Positions 18,189 through 26,998 of a DNA stretch of 64,000 bases are shown piece by piece; within the stretch, counting starts at the first letter, position 1; each line of letters begins with the position of its first letter. Made by a program: the position numbers and the translations under genes. Source of the DNA: Erythrobacter sp. (lineage in GTDB: Bacteria; Pseudomonadota; Alphaproteobacteria; Sphingomonadales; Sphingomonadaceae); NCBI GenBank assembly GCA_009993605.1, contig JAACTB010000008.1:205268-269267 (forward strand). Reading direction: 5' to 3'. The notes under the pieces are model-generated. The model was not told the DNA's origin and did no database searches. It worked only from the letters and a program-made list of their open reading frames with translations.

Positions 18189-19127
18189 CTAATTCGCCGA
18201 ACCCGTCACCTGAGCCGTCCCCTGCGGCGTGTCGTCTTCGCCCGCATCATTGGGGATCGGCTGGACGACCGGCTGCGACGTGCGCGTTTCGTCCACCGGG
18301 ACGACCGGGATCGGTGCGCCGGTATCGGGATCGATGACCTTGGTCTGTTCGGCGGCGGGAGTGGACAAGGTCTCCCCCACACCGTCGAAGGTGATCACCG
18401 GCGCGCGCGCGGCGCGGGCCTGCTGCACGGCGACATAGCCGGGCTGCGACTGGCCGTAGCGCTCACCATACTGGGCGTCCCAGGCAGCCGATTCGCGCTC
18501 GTAGACTTCGTAGGCGGCGAAGAACGTGTCGAAGGGCTGTTCGAAGAGGGAGAAATTCGCCGCCGCGAAGCCTTCGGCATCCATATCCGTCGTCGCCAGC
18601 GCACGGTTCGAGATATCGAGCGCGGTTTGGCAGAAATTGGCCCGCGCGGGAGGGAGGGCGAAGAAATTGTAGACCGAGGTCATCTGCGTCTCGCGCGCCA
18701 TGATCGCTTCGCGCCGGTCGCGGAATTCCTTGCGATATTCTGCGTCGATGCGGTCGTTGACGCGCTTCAGGTCGCGCGCATTGTCCTGGATGTAGGCGCT
18801 GTAGCCCTGAAGGATCGGTTCGTAGCGCGGCCCGAGGCAGTTCAGCGCCGCAACGTTCCAGGCGGACCGGAAATGCCAGGTCCGCTCGTCATCGGTCAGA
18901 TTGCGGTTCACCGTCTGGCGCTGCCCAAGCACGTCCGTGCCGGGAATCTCCATGACATAGGCCGCGCCCCCGGGCGGCAGGGGCCGCAAAGGAATTACCT
19001 CGACCGGGGGAGGCGGCGGCGGCGGAGGCGGCGGCGGAGGCGGTTCCGGCGTGGCGCAGGCGGCGAGGCCGGCGACACCGGCCGTCATCAAGACAAAGCG
19101 TAGCTGCGATTTGGTTGCGTGGCGCAT
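18189..19127 (-). CDS. Poly-proline lipoprotein, unknown function
   Basis: The protein has 312 residues. The signal peptide ends with lipobox LAAC (Cys24), then PEP and a run of about a dozen prolines. A mostly helical domain follows with conserved-looking RTWHFRSAWNVAALNCLGPRYEPI (in part) and NFCQTALDISN, where two cysteines may form a disulfide. The C-terminal 60 residues are Pro/Thr/Asp-rich and disordered. It is probably anchored in the outer membrane and faces the periplasm. No family recognised. ATG 19127 is chosen for the signal peptide, with GGGAGGG upstream; a start at 19250 would precede it with an unconserved leader. Confidence 0.65.
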   Translation of the reverse strand: MRHATKSQLRFVLMTAGVAGLAACATPEPPPPPPPPPPPPPVEVIPLRPLPPGGAAYVMEIPGTDVLGQRQTVNRNLTDDERTWHFRSAWNVAALNCLGPRYEPILQGYSAYIQDNARDLKRVNDRIDAEYRKEFRDRREAIMARETQMTSVYNFFALPPARANFCQTALDISNRALATTDMDAEGFAAANFSLFEQPFDTFFAAYEVYERESAAWDAQYGERYGQSQPGYVAVQQARAARAPVITFDGVGETLSTPAAEQTKVIDPDTGAPIPVVPVDETRTSQPVVQPIPNDAGEDDTPQGTAQVTGSAN

Positions 19128-19230
19128 AGCCAGGCGTCCCTCCCGTTTGAAATACTCGTGAGCCCAGCCTGTTGCGCGTTCCGATTGAACGCGGGCTGAA
19201 GCCGATAGCGGTACAAGCGGTTGAGGATAA

Positions 19231-19265
19231 AGAAAATGCCCGGAACGCACGATGCGCTCCGGGCA
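19231..19265 (-). terminator. Rho-independent terminator of the Bax inhibitor-like gene
   Basis: On the minus strand the stem TGCCCGGA/TCCGGGCA (19258-19265 with 19237-19244) has an inner CGCA/TGCG pairing in its loop. It is followed by TTTTCTTTA. It lies about 70 bases after the stop of the upstream gene. Confidence 0.75.
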
Positions 19266-19332
19266 CGATGAACTGAGTCCTGTGTGCGACAGTCCGCTTC
19301 CACCATCGGAAGCAGCGAACCGTCCCGGAAAC

Positions 19333-20076
19333 CTATTCGCGGTTGCCCATGAATTGCAGCAGGAACATGAACATGTTGATGAAGTCGAGATAGAGGCTCA
19401 GCGCACCCATGATCACGGCCTTGCCGATGAATTCGGTGCCGCGAAGATACTCGTATTCCCGCTTCAGGCGCTGTGTGTCGTAGGCGGTGAGGCCCGCGAA
19501 GATCAGCACGCCGAGGAAGCTGATCGCCAGTCCCAGAGTGCTCGACCCGAGGAACATGTTGATGACCATCGCGATGATCAGGCCGATCACGCCCATGACG
19601 AGGAACGTGCCCATGCCGGACAGGTCCTTCTTGGTCGTGTAGCCGAACAGGCTGAGGCCCGCGAACGCGCCCGCCGTCGCGAAGAAGGTCGCCGCGATCG
19701 ATTCGCCCGTGAAGCGCAGGAAGATCGTGGACAGGGACAGGCCCATGACGGTCGCGAAGGCCCAGAACAGGATCTGCAAGGTCCCGCGGCTCATCTTGTT
19801 CAGGCCGAAGCTCATCGCCATCACGAAGGCCAACGGCGAAAGCGCTACAATCCACATCAGCGGCCCGCTGGCGAAGTTCACCGCCAGGCCGGACTGGTAG
19901 GTCAGCATCGCGACGATGCCGGTGAGCAGCACACCGCTCGCCATGTAATTGTAGATGGACAGCATGTGCGAGCGCAGGCCCGCATCAAACGTTTCGCGAC
20001 GGGCCACGGCATCGCCAGCGCGCGGAACCGAGCTGAAGCCCGTCTGCCGTCGTCCGGTGTCGTTCCAATCGGCCAT
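19333..20076 (-). CDS. Bax inhibitor-1/YccA-family membrane protein
   Basis: The protein has 247 residues with seven predicted membrane helices after a soluble N-terminus of about 40 residues. It carries the BI-1 signatures LTYQSGLAVNF, FGYTTKKDLSGMG, MFLGSSTLGLAISFLGVLIFAGLTAYDTQ and a late GALSLYLDFINMF. The YDTQ Asp and the C-terminal Asp of LYLDFIN correspond to the pair that senses pH and calcium in the bacterial homologue BsYetJ. In bacteria the family includes YccA, a modulator of FtsH. The precise role here is unknown. The ribosome site AAGGAG precedes ATG 20076, and a clear terminator follows. Confidence 0.9.
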   Translation of the reverse strand: MADWNDTGRRQTGFSSVPRAGDAVARRETFDAGLRSHMLSIYNYMASGVLLTGIVAMLTYQSGLAVNFASGPLMWIVALSPLAFVMAMSFGLNKMSRGTLQILFWAFATVMGLSLSTIFLRFTGESIAATFFATAGAFAGLSLFGYTTKKDLSGMGTFLVMGVIGLIIAMVINMFLGSSTLGLAISFLGVLIFAGLTAYDTQRLKREYEYLRGTEFIGKAVIMGALSLYLDFINMFMFLLQFMGNRE

Positions 20077-20239
20077 TTTGATCTCTCTCCTTGATGCGAT
20101 GGCTGCGCCCGATGCGCTCTCTCGCGAATACCGGCAATATCGGGGTCCCGGGCCCGAATTTCAAGTAAAACCGGACCATTTGCGGGGCGTTTTGGTTAAC
20201 GCCGCCACGTCGAATTGCGCCGGCGCAAGTCGAAATCGG

Positions 20240-20740
20240 TCAGGCCTCCCCGGCGGGATCGACCATCGCGGCTTCCAACGCCTCTGCCGGCGACTTTCCA
20301 CCCCACAAGACGAACTGGAAGGCGGGATAGAAGCGATCGCATTCCTCCACCGCGATTTCGACGAGCGCCTGCGCCTGCGAGAGACCCAGCGTGCCGTCGT
20401 CGCCCAGCATGGTGGCGTTGCGATACAGGAGGACGCCGCCATTCGACCAGATATCGAAATGGCCGAGCCATAGCTGCTCGTTGATCGTGCCGAGCAGTTC
20501 GTAGGCGGCCGCCAGCTTGTCATCCGGGACGCGCACTTCGGGCAGGCACAGGATCTGAAGCACGCAATCGTCGGCGCGCCAGATGCCCTTCACCTGATAT
20601 TTCGCCCAGCTTCCGCGCACCTCGCCGCTGACCTCGTGGCCACGGACCGAACACGGCCAGCCACGCGCTTCGAACAGCGCCGCCAGCATGTCGACCGGCG
20701 CCGCATCATCGTCGTTCGCGAAATCCTCAACCGCCCTCAT
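20240..20740 (-). CDS. YbjN domain-containing protein
   Basis: The 166-residue cytosolic protein begins with an acidic N-terminus and MLAALFEARGWPCSV. Then come VLQILCLPEVRVP, the helix AAAYELLGTINEQLWLGHFDIW and GGVLLYRNATM, the YbjN fold related to type III secretion chaperones. The family is linked in E. coli to stress and motility regulation but has no defined biochemical act. The first ATG that gives a conserved N-terminus is at 20740; the frame extends upstream to 20869 without similarity. It appears to be a single gene. Confidence 0.85.
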   Translation of the reverse strand: MRAVEDFANDDDAAPVDMLAALFEARGWPCSVRGHEVSGEVRGSWAKYQVKGIWRADDCVLQILCLPEVRVPDDKLAAAYELLGTINEQLWLGHFDIWSNGGVLLYRNATMLGDDGTLGLSQAQALVEIAVEECDRFYPAFQFVLWGGKSPAEALEAAMVDPAGEA

Positions 20741-20911
20741 CGACCCGATCCCATCCTTTGCATTCGGTCTCAATGCCGAAGCCGCGGGGCGATTGGCAAT
20801 CGGCCCCCTCGCCACTGCTGGGGAGAACCGGGGTTCCCGCCGAAACGCCTGTGCAAACGCTGTGCACAAGCGTTGCGAGTGCTTGGAAACGGACCGGGAA
20901 GAACTCGCGCG

Positions 20912-22744
20912 TCAGTCGAGCTTGTCGATCGACTGGCCGGGATCGCTGGTGAAGGTGAAGCTGTCGATGTCGAGCGCCTTCAGCTTGTTCATCACCTCAC
21001 GCGCGGCAGCCGCGCTGGGATAGGGACCGGCGAGCAGGCGGTTGGCCTCGACCCATTTGGTCACGAACGGGCCCTTCCCGTCGAGCAGCGAATCGGCCTT
21101 GCGCGAAATGCGGCGCCAGTCGAATTTCAGCGCATCGCGATCGCGCCCAGTGGCGATCTGGACATAGTGGCGCGAGGGATTGGCCGGAGGCTTCGGCTTC
21201 GCCTCGGGAGCAGGCGGCGGCGGCGCAGCGCGCTCGCGCGGGGGCTTGATGGTTGTGATATCGACTGCCGTGCCAGGCCGGGGCGGAGTCACGGGCTGCG
21301 TAGCGGCAAAGGCCGCGAACGCGTCGGCCACGCTCTGCGAAGGCTCGGGATCGGGAATGGTCTCGGCTGGGGCGACCCTCGAAGGAGCTGGGCTCGCGAC
21401 AGTCGGAACGCTCAAGGCGGCGACCTGGACGGGCTCTTCTCTCACCGGCGCGGCTGGTACGATTTCGGCGGATGTCGCGACCGGAGACGGATCGATCCGC
21501 ACGATCTGGGCCGGTGCCTCGGTCACTGGCGCGCTGCTCGTCTGAACGGGGGCTACCTGATCAGTCGAGGGCGGAAGCTCCAGCTGGATCGCGGGCTGGG
21601 TCGCCTGCGCGACGGCGACCGGACTTGGTGCAGGCGCCGGTGCCGGTGTTGGCGCGCGAAAGGGAGCGGGCACTGGCGGGGGTGCTGCAACCGCACGCTC
21701 TGGCGTCGCAGCCGGAGTCGATCGGGCGAGCGTACGCGCCAACGGATCCGAGGCGGCGGTTGTTCGCGCGCTGCGCTCTGCCTGGCGGCGCTGCTGGCGC
21801 GTCTGGCGTTGAGGAGCGGGCGCGGGCGCGGGTGTCGCGACCGCCGTAGCGCCCGCATTTGCATTCGCATTCGCGCCCATCGTGACGCCGCTGGGAGCCA
21901 GAGCCGCGTCCGGTCCGCGCGCGATGCGGCTTTCCGAAGGGCCATAGCTTGCGATCGCCGGATCGTCGCGCCCGATCTCGTTCGCTCTTGGGAATGCCCC
22001 GAGATTGGCTGCCGCCGCCTGCTGCGCCCGCGTGAGGCGCGGCATGTATCGCAGATAAGGAGCCATGCGCAGCGCCAGATCGGTCGGCATCAACGCTTCG
22101 GCAATGCCTACTGCATCGTCCGCATCGCCCAGAATGGCGAGGCCGAAGGCGCGCGCGCGAAAGGCCGAGCGGTCCTCGCTTTGGAGAAGCGGGAGCAATG
22201 TGGCTTCGAATTCCTTCCGCTGTCCCGTCATGGCGAGGCTGAGAGCCAGGCGGCGGCGCGTCTCGGGATCGTTCCCCTGCGCCAACGCCAAGCGATAGAG
22301 GGCCTGCGCGCTGGCATTGTCGCCCACCAGATCGAAGGCGAGGCCGCGATCGGCGGCCATCTCGGATTCGGCGATGCCCGCCTGTTCGGCTTCCGCAAAC
22401 AGGCGCAAGGCTTCGATCGGACGGCGCTGCAAAGTGAAGCAGCGTGCAAGGCCGAGCATGACGCGGCCGTTCTCGGGCGCCACGTCCTGTCCGCGCACAA
22501 AGAATCCGATCGCCGCGTCGAGATCGCCGACCGCCAGCGAAGCTTCGCCCGCATCGAGCAGCGCGCCCAGATCGCGCGGAGAGCGGGCGAGACGGCGCAA
22601 AGCATCGTTGAGATCCCCCGCCGCGCGAGGCGGAAGGGGCTGGACGACGGCTTGGGCGGAGACAGAAGCGGGCAGAACCGTGGTAGCGGCGATCATTCCC
22701 GCGATCGACGCACTCATCAGGGATATTCGCTTCAGATGTCGCAA
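20912..22744 (-). CDS. TPR and SPOR-domain exported protein downstream of ftsZ
   Basis: The protein has 610 residues. A basic N-terminus and signal peptide end near VSAQA (about 31). TPR-like helical repeats follow at about 45-240 (AGEASLAVGDLDAAIGFF and ALRLFAEAEQAGI are typical). A Pro/Ala/Gln-rich linker spans about 270-520. The C-terminal SPOR domain (about 525-610) starts HYVQIATGRDRDALKFDWRR in part and ends LDIDSFTF. SPOR domains bind denuded septal glycan, so septal localisation is expected, fitting its place just after ftsZ. The chosen start is TTG 22744, which has GGAG upstream and gives a basic leader; ATG 22717 is the alternative. Confidence 0.75.
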   Translation of the reverse strand: MRHLKRISLMSASIAGMIAATTVLPASVSAQAVVQPLPPRAAGDLNDALRRLARSPRDLGALLDAGEASLAVGDLDAAIGFFVRGQDVAPENGRVMLGLARCFTLQRRPIEALRLFAEAEQAGIAESEMAADRGLAFDLVGDNASAQALYRLALAQGNDPETRRRLALSLAMTGQRKEFEATLLPLLQSEDRSAFRARAFGLAILGDADDAVGIAEALMPTDLALRMAPYLRYMPRLTRAQQAAAANLGAFPRANEIGRDDPAIASYGPSESRIARGPDAALAPSGVTMGANANANAGATAVATPAPAPAPQRQTRQQRRQAERSARTTAASDPLARTLARSTPAATPERAVAAPPPVPAPFRAPTPAPAPAPSPVAVAQATQPAIQLELPPSTDQVAPVQTSSAPVTEAPAQIVRIDPSPVATSAEIVPAAPVREEPVQVAALSVPTVASPAPSRVAPAETIPDPEPSQSVADAFAAFAATQPVTPPRPGTAVDITTIKPPRERAAPPPPAPEAKPKPPANPSRHYVQIATGRDRDALKFDWRRISRKADSLLDGKGPFVTKWVEANRLLAGPYPSAAAAREVMNKLKALDIDSFTFTSDPGQSIDKLD

Positions 22745-22869
22745 ACCAGCGCTCCGTCCTCGGCGAGCGCCCGGCGCCCGCGCCTTCCTGTCGTTGCAAT
22801 CACGACGATGGCGGACCCGGTCTGGCCATAGCCTGAACCGGGCCCCGCATCGCCGCGACGAACCGGCTC

Positions 22870-24651
22870 TTACTGATTGTTCTGCCGACCGAGGAAGCGC
22901 GGAATGTTGAGCGCGCCGCCGGTATCGTCGTCATCCCCATCGTCGCGATCATCGGCCGGACGCGGTGCACTGCCGCGCGAAAGATTGGCCATCCGCTCGA
23001 ACAGGGTGCTGCCCGATCCGCTGCCACTCGCAGGGCGCGCACCGCCCCGACCGCCATCTTCGGACTCGGCCTTGGCGTCCGCTGGGCGAGCCGGCTTGGA
23101 CTGGAGCGGATTGCGCGAATCGGCCGCCATCTGGTCGTTGCCGAGCTGAAGCTCGTCCTGCGAAGCGCTCCGCCCGCGATCGCCACCGCCATCGTTCTGC
23201 GATAGGTCGAGCGTGGGCCGCCGACCGGTATCGCGGCCCCAGCCCTCGTCTTCCATATCGGTTTCGAGCGAGCGGCTGTCAGCATGCGCCGCAAGCGGAT
23301 CCTCGCTGGCGCGGTCGAAGCGTTCGGTGTGTTCGTTGCGTAGGCCAGCCAGCGGATCGACGATGTCGTCGACATCCTCGCCCTCGTCCTCGTCGAAATC
23401 CGAATAGGAGGCGGCGGCCTTGCGCGGTTCGGCCCGGTTATTTTCGGCGAAATCGTCCGAGGTCAACTCCATCGGTTCGCTCTCTTCGGGCGCGCGCGAT
23501 GCGGGAGACGGAGCGGGTGCCGAAGCGGCAGTGCGCTCTTCGTCGAGATCGGCGGAAAGCCCCTCGCTCAGTTCGAACGGCTCGCTGTCTTCCTCGCCCT
23601 GGCGCGGCAGATCGAGCGCGGGGCGCTTAGGCGCACGCGATTCCGACATGGTGAACCCGCGCGACTGGGTCGGCATCGCCTGCCCGTCATGCTCGATCCC
23701 GGTGGCGACCACGGACACGCGGATCTTGCCGTCGAGGTCGGGATTGAAGGCCGAGCCCCAGATGATGTTGGCATCCTCGTCGACGAGTTCGCGAATGTGG
23801 TTCGCCGCCTCGTCGACTTCGAGAAGCTTCATGTCCTCGCCGCCGATGATCGAGATGATGACGCCCTTGGCGCCCGCCATGCTGACCCCGTCGAGCAGCG
23901 GGTTGGCGATGGCGCGTTCGGCAGCTTCGAGCGCGCGATTGTCGCCCTCGCCCTCGCCCGTGCCCATCATCGCCTTGCCCATTTCACTCATAACCGAACG
24001 CACGTCGGCGAAGTCGAGATTGATGAGGCCCGGCATCACCATCAGATCGGTGATTGAGCGCACGCCCTGTTGCAGGACCTCGTCGGCAAGTTCGAACGCT
24101 TCCTTGAAGGTCGTTTCCGCCTTGGCGACCAGGAACAGGTTCTGGTTGGGAATGACGATCAGCGTGTCGACGTGCTTCTGCAGCTCGTCGATGCCCGCTT
24201 CGGCGGCGCGCATGCGGCGCGTGCCTTCGAACAGGAACGGCTTGGTCACGACGCCCACGGTCAGCACGCCTTTCTTCCGCGCGGCTTCGGCGATGACGGG
24301 CGTGGCGCCGGTTCCGGTGCCCCCGCCCATGCCCGCCGCGATGAAGCACATGTTCACGCCTTCGAGCGCGTGTTCGATATCCTCGACCGTTTCTTCGGCC
24401 GCGGCCTTGCCCACTTCGGGCCGCGCGCCCGCACCCAGGCCGCCGGTGATGTCCGGGCCCAGCTGGATGCGCTTTTCCGCCGCCGCATTGCTCAGCGCCT
24501 GCGCATCGGTGTTCGCCACGATGAAATCGACGCCTTCGATCTGGGCGTCCATCATGTTGGCGATGGCATTGCCCCCGGCGCCGCCCACGCCGATCACGGT
24601 GATGCGGGGACGCAGATCGTCCGAGGTGGCGGGGCCGATATTGATGCTCAT
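22870..24651 (-). CDS. ftsZ: Cell division protein FtsZ
   Basis: This is the tubulin-like GTPase that forms the Z ring. The 593 residues include the GTPase core: [10 protein letters not shown] (21-30), tubulin signature GMGGGTGTG (107-115) and the T7 loop NLDFADV near 207, which completes the active site of the next subunit. The core ends near residue 320. A long linker of about 250 residues, rich in Asp, Glu, Ser and Arg, follows. The last residues [13 protein letters not shown] form the conserved peptide that contacts FtsA and other partners. The linker is much longer than in E. coli, in keeping with alphaproteobacteria. A 140-base gap upstream suggests its own promoter. Confidence 0.97.
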   Translation of the reverse strand: MSINIGPATSDDLRPRITVIGVGGAGGNAIANMMDAQIEGVDFIVANTDAQALSNAAAEKRIQLGPDITGGLGAGARPEVGKAAAEETVEDIEHALEGVNMCFIAAGMGGGTGTGATPVIAEAARKKGVLTVGVVTKPFLFEGTRRMRAAEAGIDELQKHVDTLIVIPNQNLFLVAKAETTFKEAFELADEVLQQGVRSITDLMVMPGLINLDFADVRSVMSEMGKAMMGTGEGEGDNRALEAAERAIANPLLDGVSMAGAKGVIISIIGGEDMKLLEVDEAANHIRELVDEDANIIWGSAFNPDLDGKIRVSVVATGIEHDGQAMPTQSRGFTMSESRAPKRPALDLPRQGEEDSEPFELSEGLSADLDEERTAASAPAPSPASRAPEESEPMELTSDDFAENNRAEPRKAAASYSDFDEDEGEDVDDIVDPLAGLRNEHTERFDRASEDPLAAHADSRSLETDMEDEGWGRDTGRRPTLDLSQNDGGGDRGRSASQDELQLGNDQMAADSRNPLQSKPARPADAKAESEDGGRGGARPASGSGSGSTLFERMANLSRGSAPRPADDRDDGDDDDTGGALNIPRFLGRQNNQ

Positions 24652-24791
24652 TCGATAGTCCTCCGGCGAAGACGCTTCGCCCTAAATTTACTGGCAAACA
24701 GTGTGCCACATTCCGATTCGGCGTTGCAAAGGCTTAATCGCCTTTTCCACAAAGCCTTCGCAGGTCCAACGGCTGGTTGATGCAGTCGTGC
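24652..24791 (-). promoter_or_regulatory. ftsA-ftsZ gap, probable ftsZ promoter region
   Basis: This is the only large gap inside the dcw cluster. It is AT-richer than its surroundings and holds one GANTC site (GATTC, 24715-24719 on the plus strand), the target of CcrM methylation in alphaproteobacteria. No confident -35/-10 pair was identified. Confidence 0.4.
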
Positions 24792-26072
24792 CTAGAAATA
24801 CTCCCTAACCGCCTGAAACACCCTGTTTACAAGGCCCAGACCCGAATAGCGGCGCGTCGGCTGATAACCCGGATCGACCGAGCGGATATCGACCGGATCG
24901 TCTGCCGCATAGAGGCACAAACCCACCAGCGAGGCGAAGCCGGGCGTCGCGTGCGCTTCGGGCAGGCCCTGGAGGCGCGGCGGCTTCCCGATCCGCACGG
25001 GGCGGCCCAGCGCGGCCTGCACGAATTCCGCGATCCCGTGAAGCTCCGCGCCGCCGCCGGCCAGCACCACTTGCCCGCCGCGATTGCCGGTGAAACCCAT
25101 GTCCTTCAAGGCGCGGTGCATCTCTCCGGTGAGATGCGCGAGGCGATCGGTGACGACTGCGACCAGTTCGGCGCGGGAAATGCGGTTGTGCTCGTCCGCG
25201 CCGCGCGCCAGCGGCCCTTCGCCTTCCTCGCCCGGCGCGTTGACCGGGATCATCTCGGAATGGTCGGTCGGGCTGGCCATGGCGGAGCCGGACACGCATT
25301 TCAGCCGCTCCGCCTGGCTGCGGCGGATGCCGAAGCTTGAAGCGAGCGCGTCGGTGATGTCGTTGGAGCCGATCGGGATCGATTTGAGGCCCAGCAACAT
25401 GCCTGCCGAATGCACCGAGATATTGGTGACCTGCGCGCCGATCTCGATCAGCGCCACGCCCAGTTCGCGCTCTTCCGGCGTGACGCAGGCATAGGCGCTG
25501 GCGAGCGGGCTGGCGACCACCGCCTCGACATCGAGGTGCGCGGTCTGGACCGCCTCGATCAGATTCCTGACCGGCGCGCCTTCGGCCACGGTCACATGGA
25601 TATCGACGCCCAGCGCCTCGGCATGGAGGCCCGCCGGATTGGCGACGCCGTGCGCCCCGTCGAGCGTGTAATGCGCCGGTTGCGCGTGGAGGACCATGCG
25701 ACCGTCGGGCTGGATGTGATCGCGCGCGGCGTAGAGCAGGTGCTCGATATCGTCTTCTTCGATGCGCCGCCCGCCGATCGCGATCTCGACGCTGGCGATG
25801 TGGCTCGACAGCCCCGCCCCCGCACATCCGATCCACACGCTCGACACGCTGGTGCCCGCACTCGCCTCGGCCTTTTCTAGCGCCTGGCGAATGGCGAGGC
25901 TGGCGGCGCGCATTTCGGTAACGTAGCCACGCTTGACGCCTTCGGACTTGCGGTGGCTCGACCCCAGCACCACCATCGATCCGTTTTCGTCCTGACCCAT
26001 GATCATGGCCGAGATACGGAAGGAGCCGATGTTGACTGCGCCATAGGCCCGCGTGATGCGGGGGCCGGCCAT
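24792..26072 (-). CDS. ftsA: Cell division protein FtsA
   Basis: This actin-like protein tethers FtsZ to the membrane. It has 426 residues. The phosphate-1 region is YGAVNIGSFRISAMI near residues 10-24. GVALIEIGAQVTNISV is phosphate-2, VVLAGGGAELHGI is the adenosine motif and a C-terminal helix follows (GLVNRVFQAVREYF), the likely amphipathic membrane anchor. In phosphate-1 the usual Asp is replaced by Asn (VNIGS), as in some alphaproteobacterial FtsA. ATG 26072 overlaps the ftsQ stop as TGATG, which rules out the longer frame upstream. Confidence 0.95.
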   Translation of the reverse strand: MAGPRITRAYGAVNIGSFRISAMIMGQDENGSMVVLGSSHRKSEGVKRGYVTEMRAASLAIRQALEKAEASAGTSVSSVWIGCAGAGLSSHIASVEIAIGGRRIEEDDIEHLLYAARDHIQPDGRMVLHAQPAHYTLDGAHGVANPAGLHAEALGVDIHVTVAEGAPVRNLIEAVQTAHLDVEAVVASPLASAYACVTPEERELGVALIEIGAQVTNISVHSAGMLLGLKSIPIGSNDITDALASSFGIRRSQAERLKCVSGSAMASPTDHSEMIPVNAPGEEGEGPLARGADEHNRISRAELVAVVTDRLAHLTGEMHRALKDMGFTGNRGGQVVLAGGGAELHGIAEFVQAALGRPVRIGKPPRLQGLPEAHATPGFASLVGLCLYAADDPVDIRSVDPGYQPTRRYSGLGLVNRVFQAVREYF

Positions 26073-26998
26073 CAGTTCCGCGCTCCTGCGGCCGCGGCCT
26101 TCTGTTCCAGCCCGCTCATGCTGCACGGGCCCCCGGTGCACCGGAAATAAGCCTGTTCGGGCACCCGCATATCGACCGCGACGACCTTGCCGCCCAACAG
26201 CCGGTAATGCCCGTCGAGCTTGGCGAAGGAGACGAGCGCGCTCGCCGCCTGATCCTCGCCTTCGGGAAGCGCGAGCATCTGGCCGGTCTTGAAGGTCAGG
26301 TTCCAGCGGCGATTGCCGACCCATTCGGCCTGTTCGACCTTGGGTTTCAGCGCAGGCGCGGCGTCGAGCAGCAGGTCGAGATCGCCGACCTGTTTCTGCG
26401 CGCCCGGCCCGGCGATGGTGAGCTTGCCCGTGGCATTGGCGCGGCTGATGGGTTCGAGCTCGTGCCCCTCGGCATCGACCAACATCAACCGGTCGGGCTT
26501 GGCGAGGACGGCGTGCTCTTCGCGCTCGACGATGTCGACGATCAGCGTGTCGGGAAGCTGGCGCGATACGCGCGCATCCTTGACCCAGCTCAATTCCAGC
26601 AGGCGATCGCGCAGCGCATCGAGATCGACGAGCGGCATCGGCTGATCGCGCATGGCTAGGGCGCGCTCGTAAACCGTCAGCTCGTTCATCCGCTCGACGC
26701 CCGTCACCTTGACGCGACGCACCTCGAACCCGGCATCGGAAGCGGCTTCGGCCAAACGCGCATTGGCGAGCGCGGGCAGGCCGGCCAGGCTGGCGACGAA
26801 CCACGCAGCGGCAAGCGCCAGCGCCAGGATCGCGGCGACGAAACCCTTGTGCAATTGCTCCTCCGTGAAGGGGAGCAGCGCCAGCATCTGGTCGAACAGG
26901 CCGACCGTGTGTTTCTTGGCGGCGCGCGTTTTCTGTGTGCGATTGCGCGCAGCGGCGGAGCGACGCACGCCCGGACTGGTGCGCTTGACCTTAGCCAT
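26072..26998 (-). CDS. ftsQ: Cell division protein FtsQ
   Basis: This is a single-pass divisome protein of 308 residues. A basic cytoplasmic tail (residues 1-50, many Arg/Lys) leads to a membrane helix at about 52-74. A periplasmic POTRA domain begins FEVRRVKVTGVERMNE. The beta domain holds WVKDARVSRQLPDTL and VDAEGHELEPI. It links FtsB/L to later proteins. A C-terminal tail of about 45 residues carries two cysteines (FRCTGGPCS), not typical of the family. The start overlaps the ddl stop by 8 bases (ATGGCTAA). Confidence 0.93.
   Translation of the reverse strand: MAKVKRTSPGVRRSAAARNRTQKTRAAKKHTVGLFDQMLALLPFTEEQLHKGFVAAILALALAAAWFVASLAGLPALANARLAEAASDAGFEVRRVKVTGVERMNELTVYERALAMRDQPMPLVDLDALRDRLLELSWVKDARVSRQLPDTLIVDIVEREEHAVLAKPDRLMLVDAEGHELEPISRANATGKLTIAGPGAQKQVGDLDLLLDAAPALKPKVEQAEWVGNRRWNLTFKTGQMLALPEGEDQAASALVSFAKLDGHYRLLGGKVVAVDMRVPEQAYFRCTGGPCSMSGLEQKAAAAGARN

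Noticed and set aside
20636..22831. A 731-codon open frame opposite the TPR/SPOR gene
   Set aside because: Composition is Arg/Gly-rich without motifs; the opposite strand has signal peptide, TPR and SPOR features.
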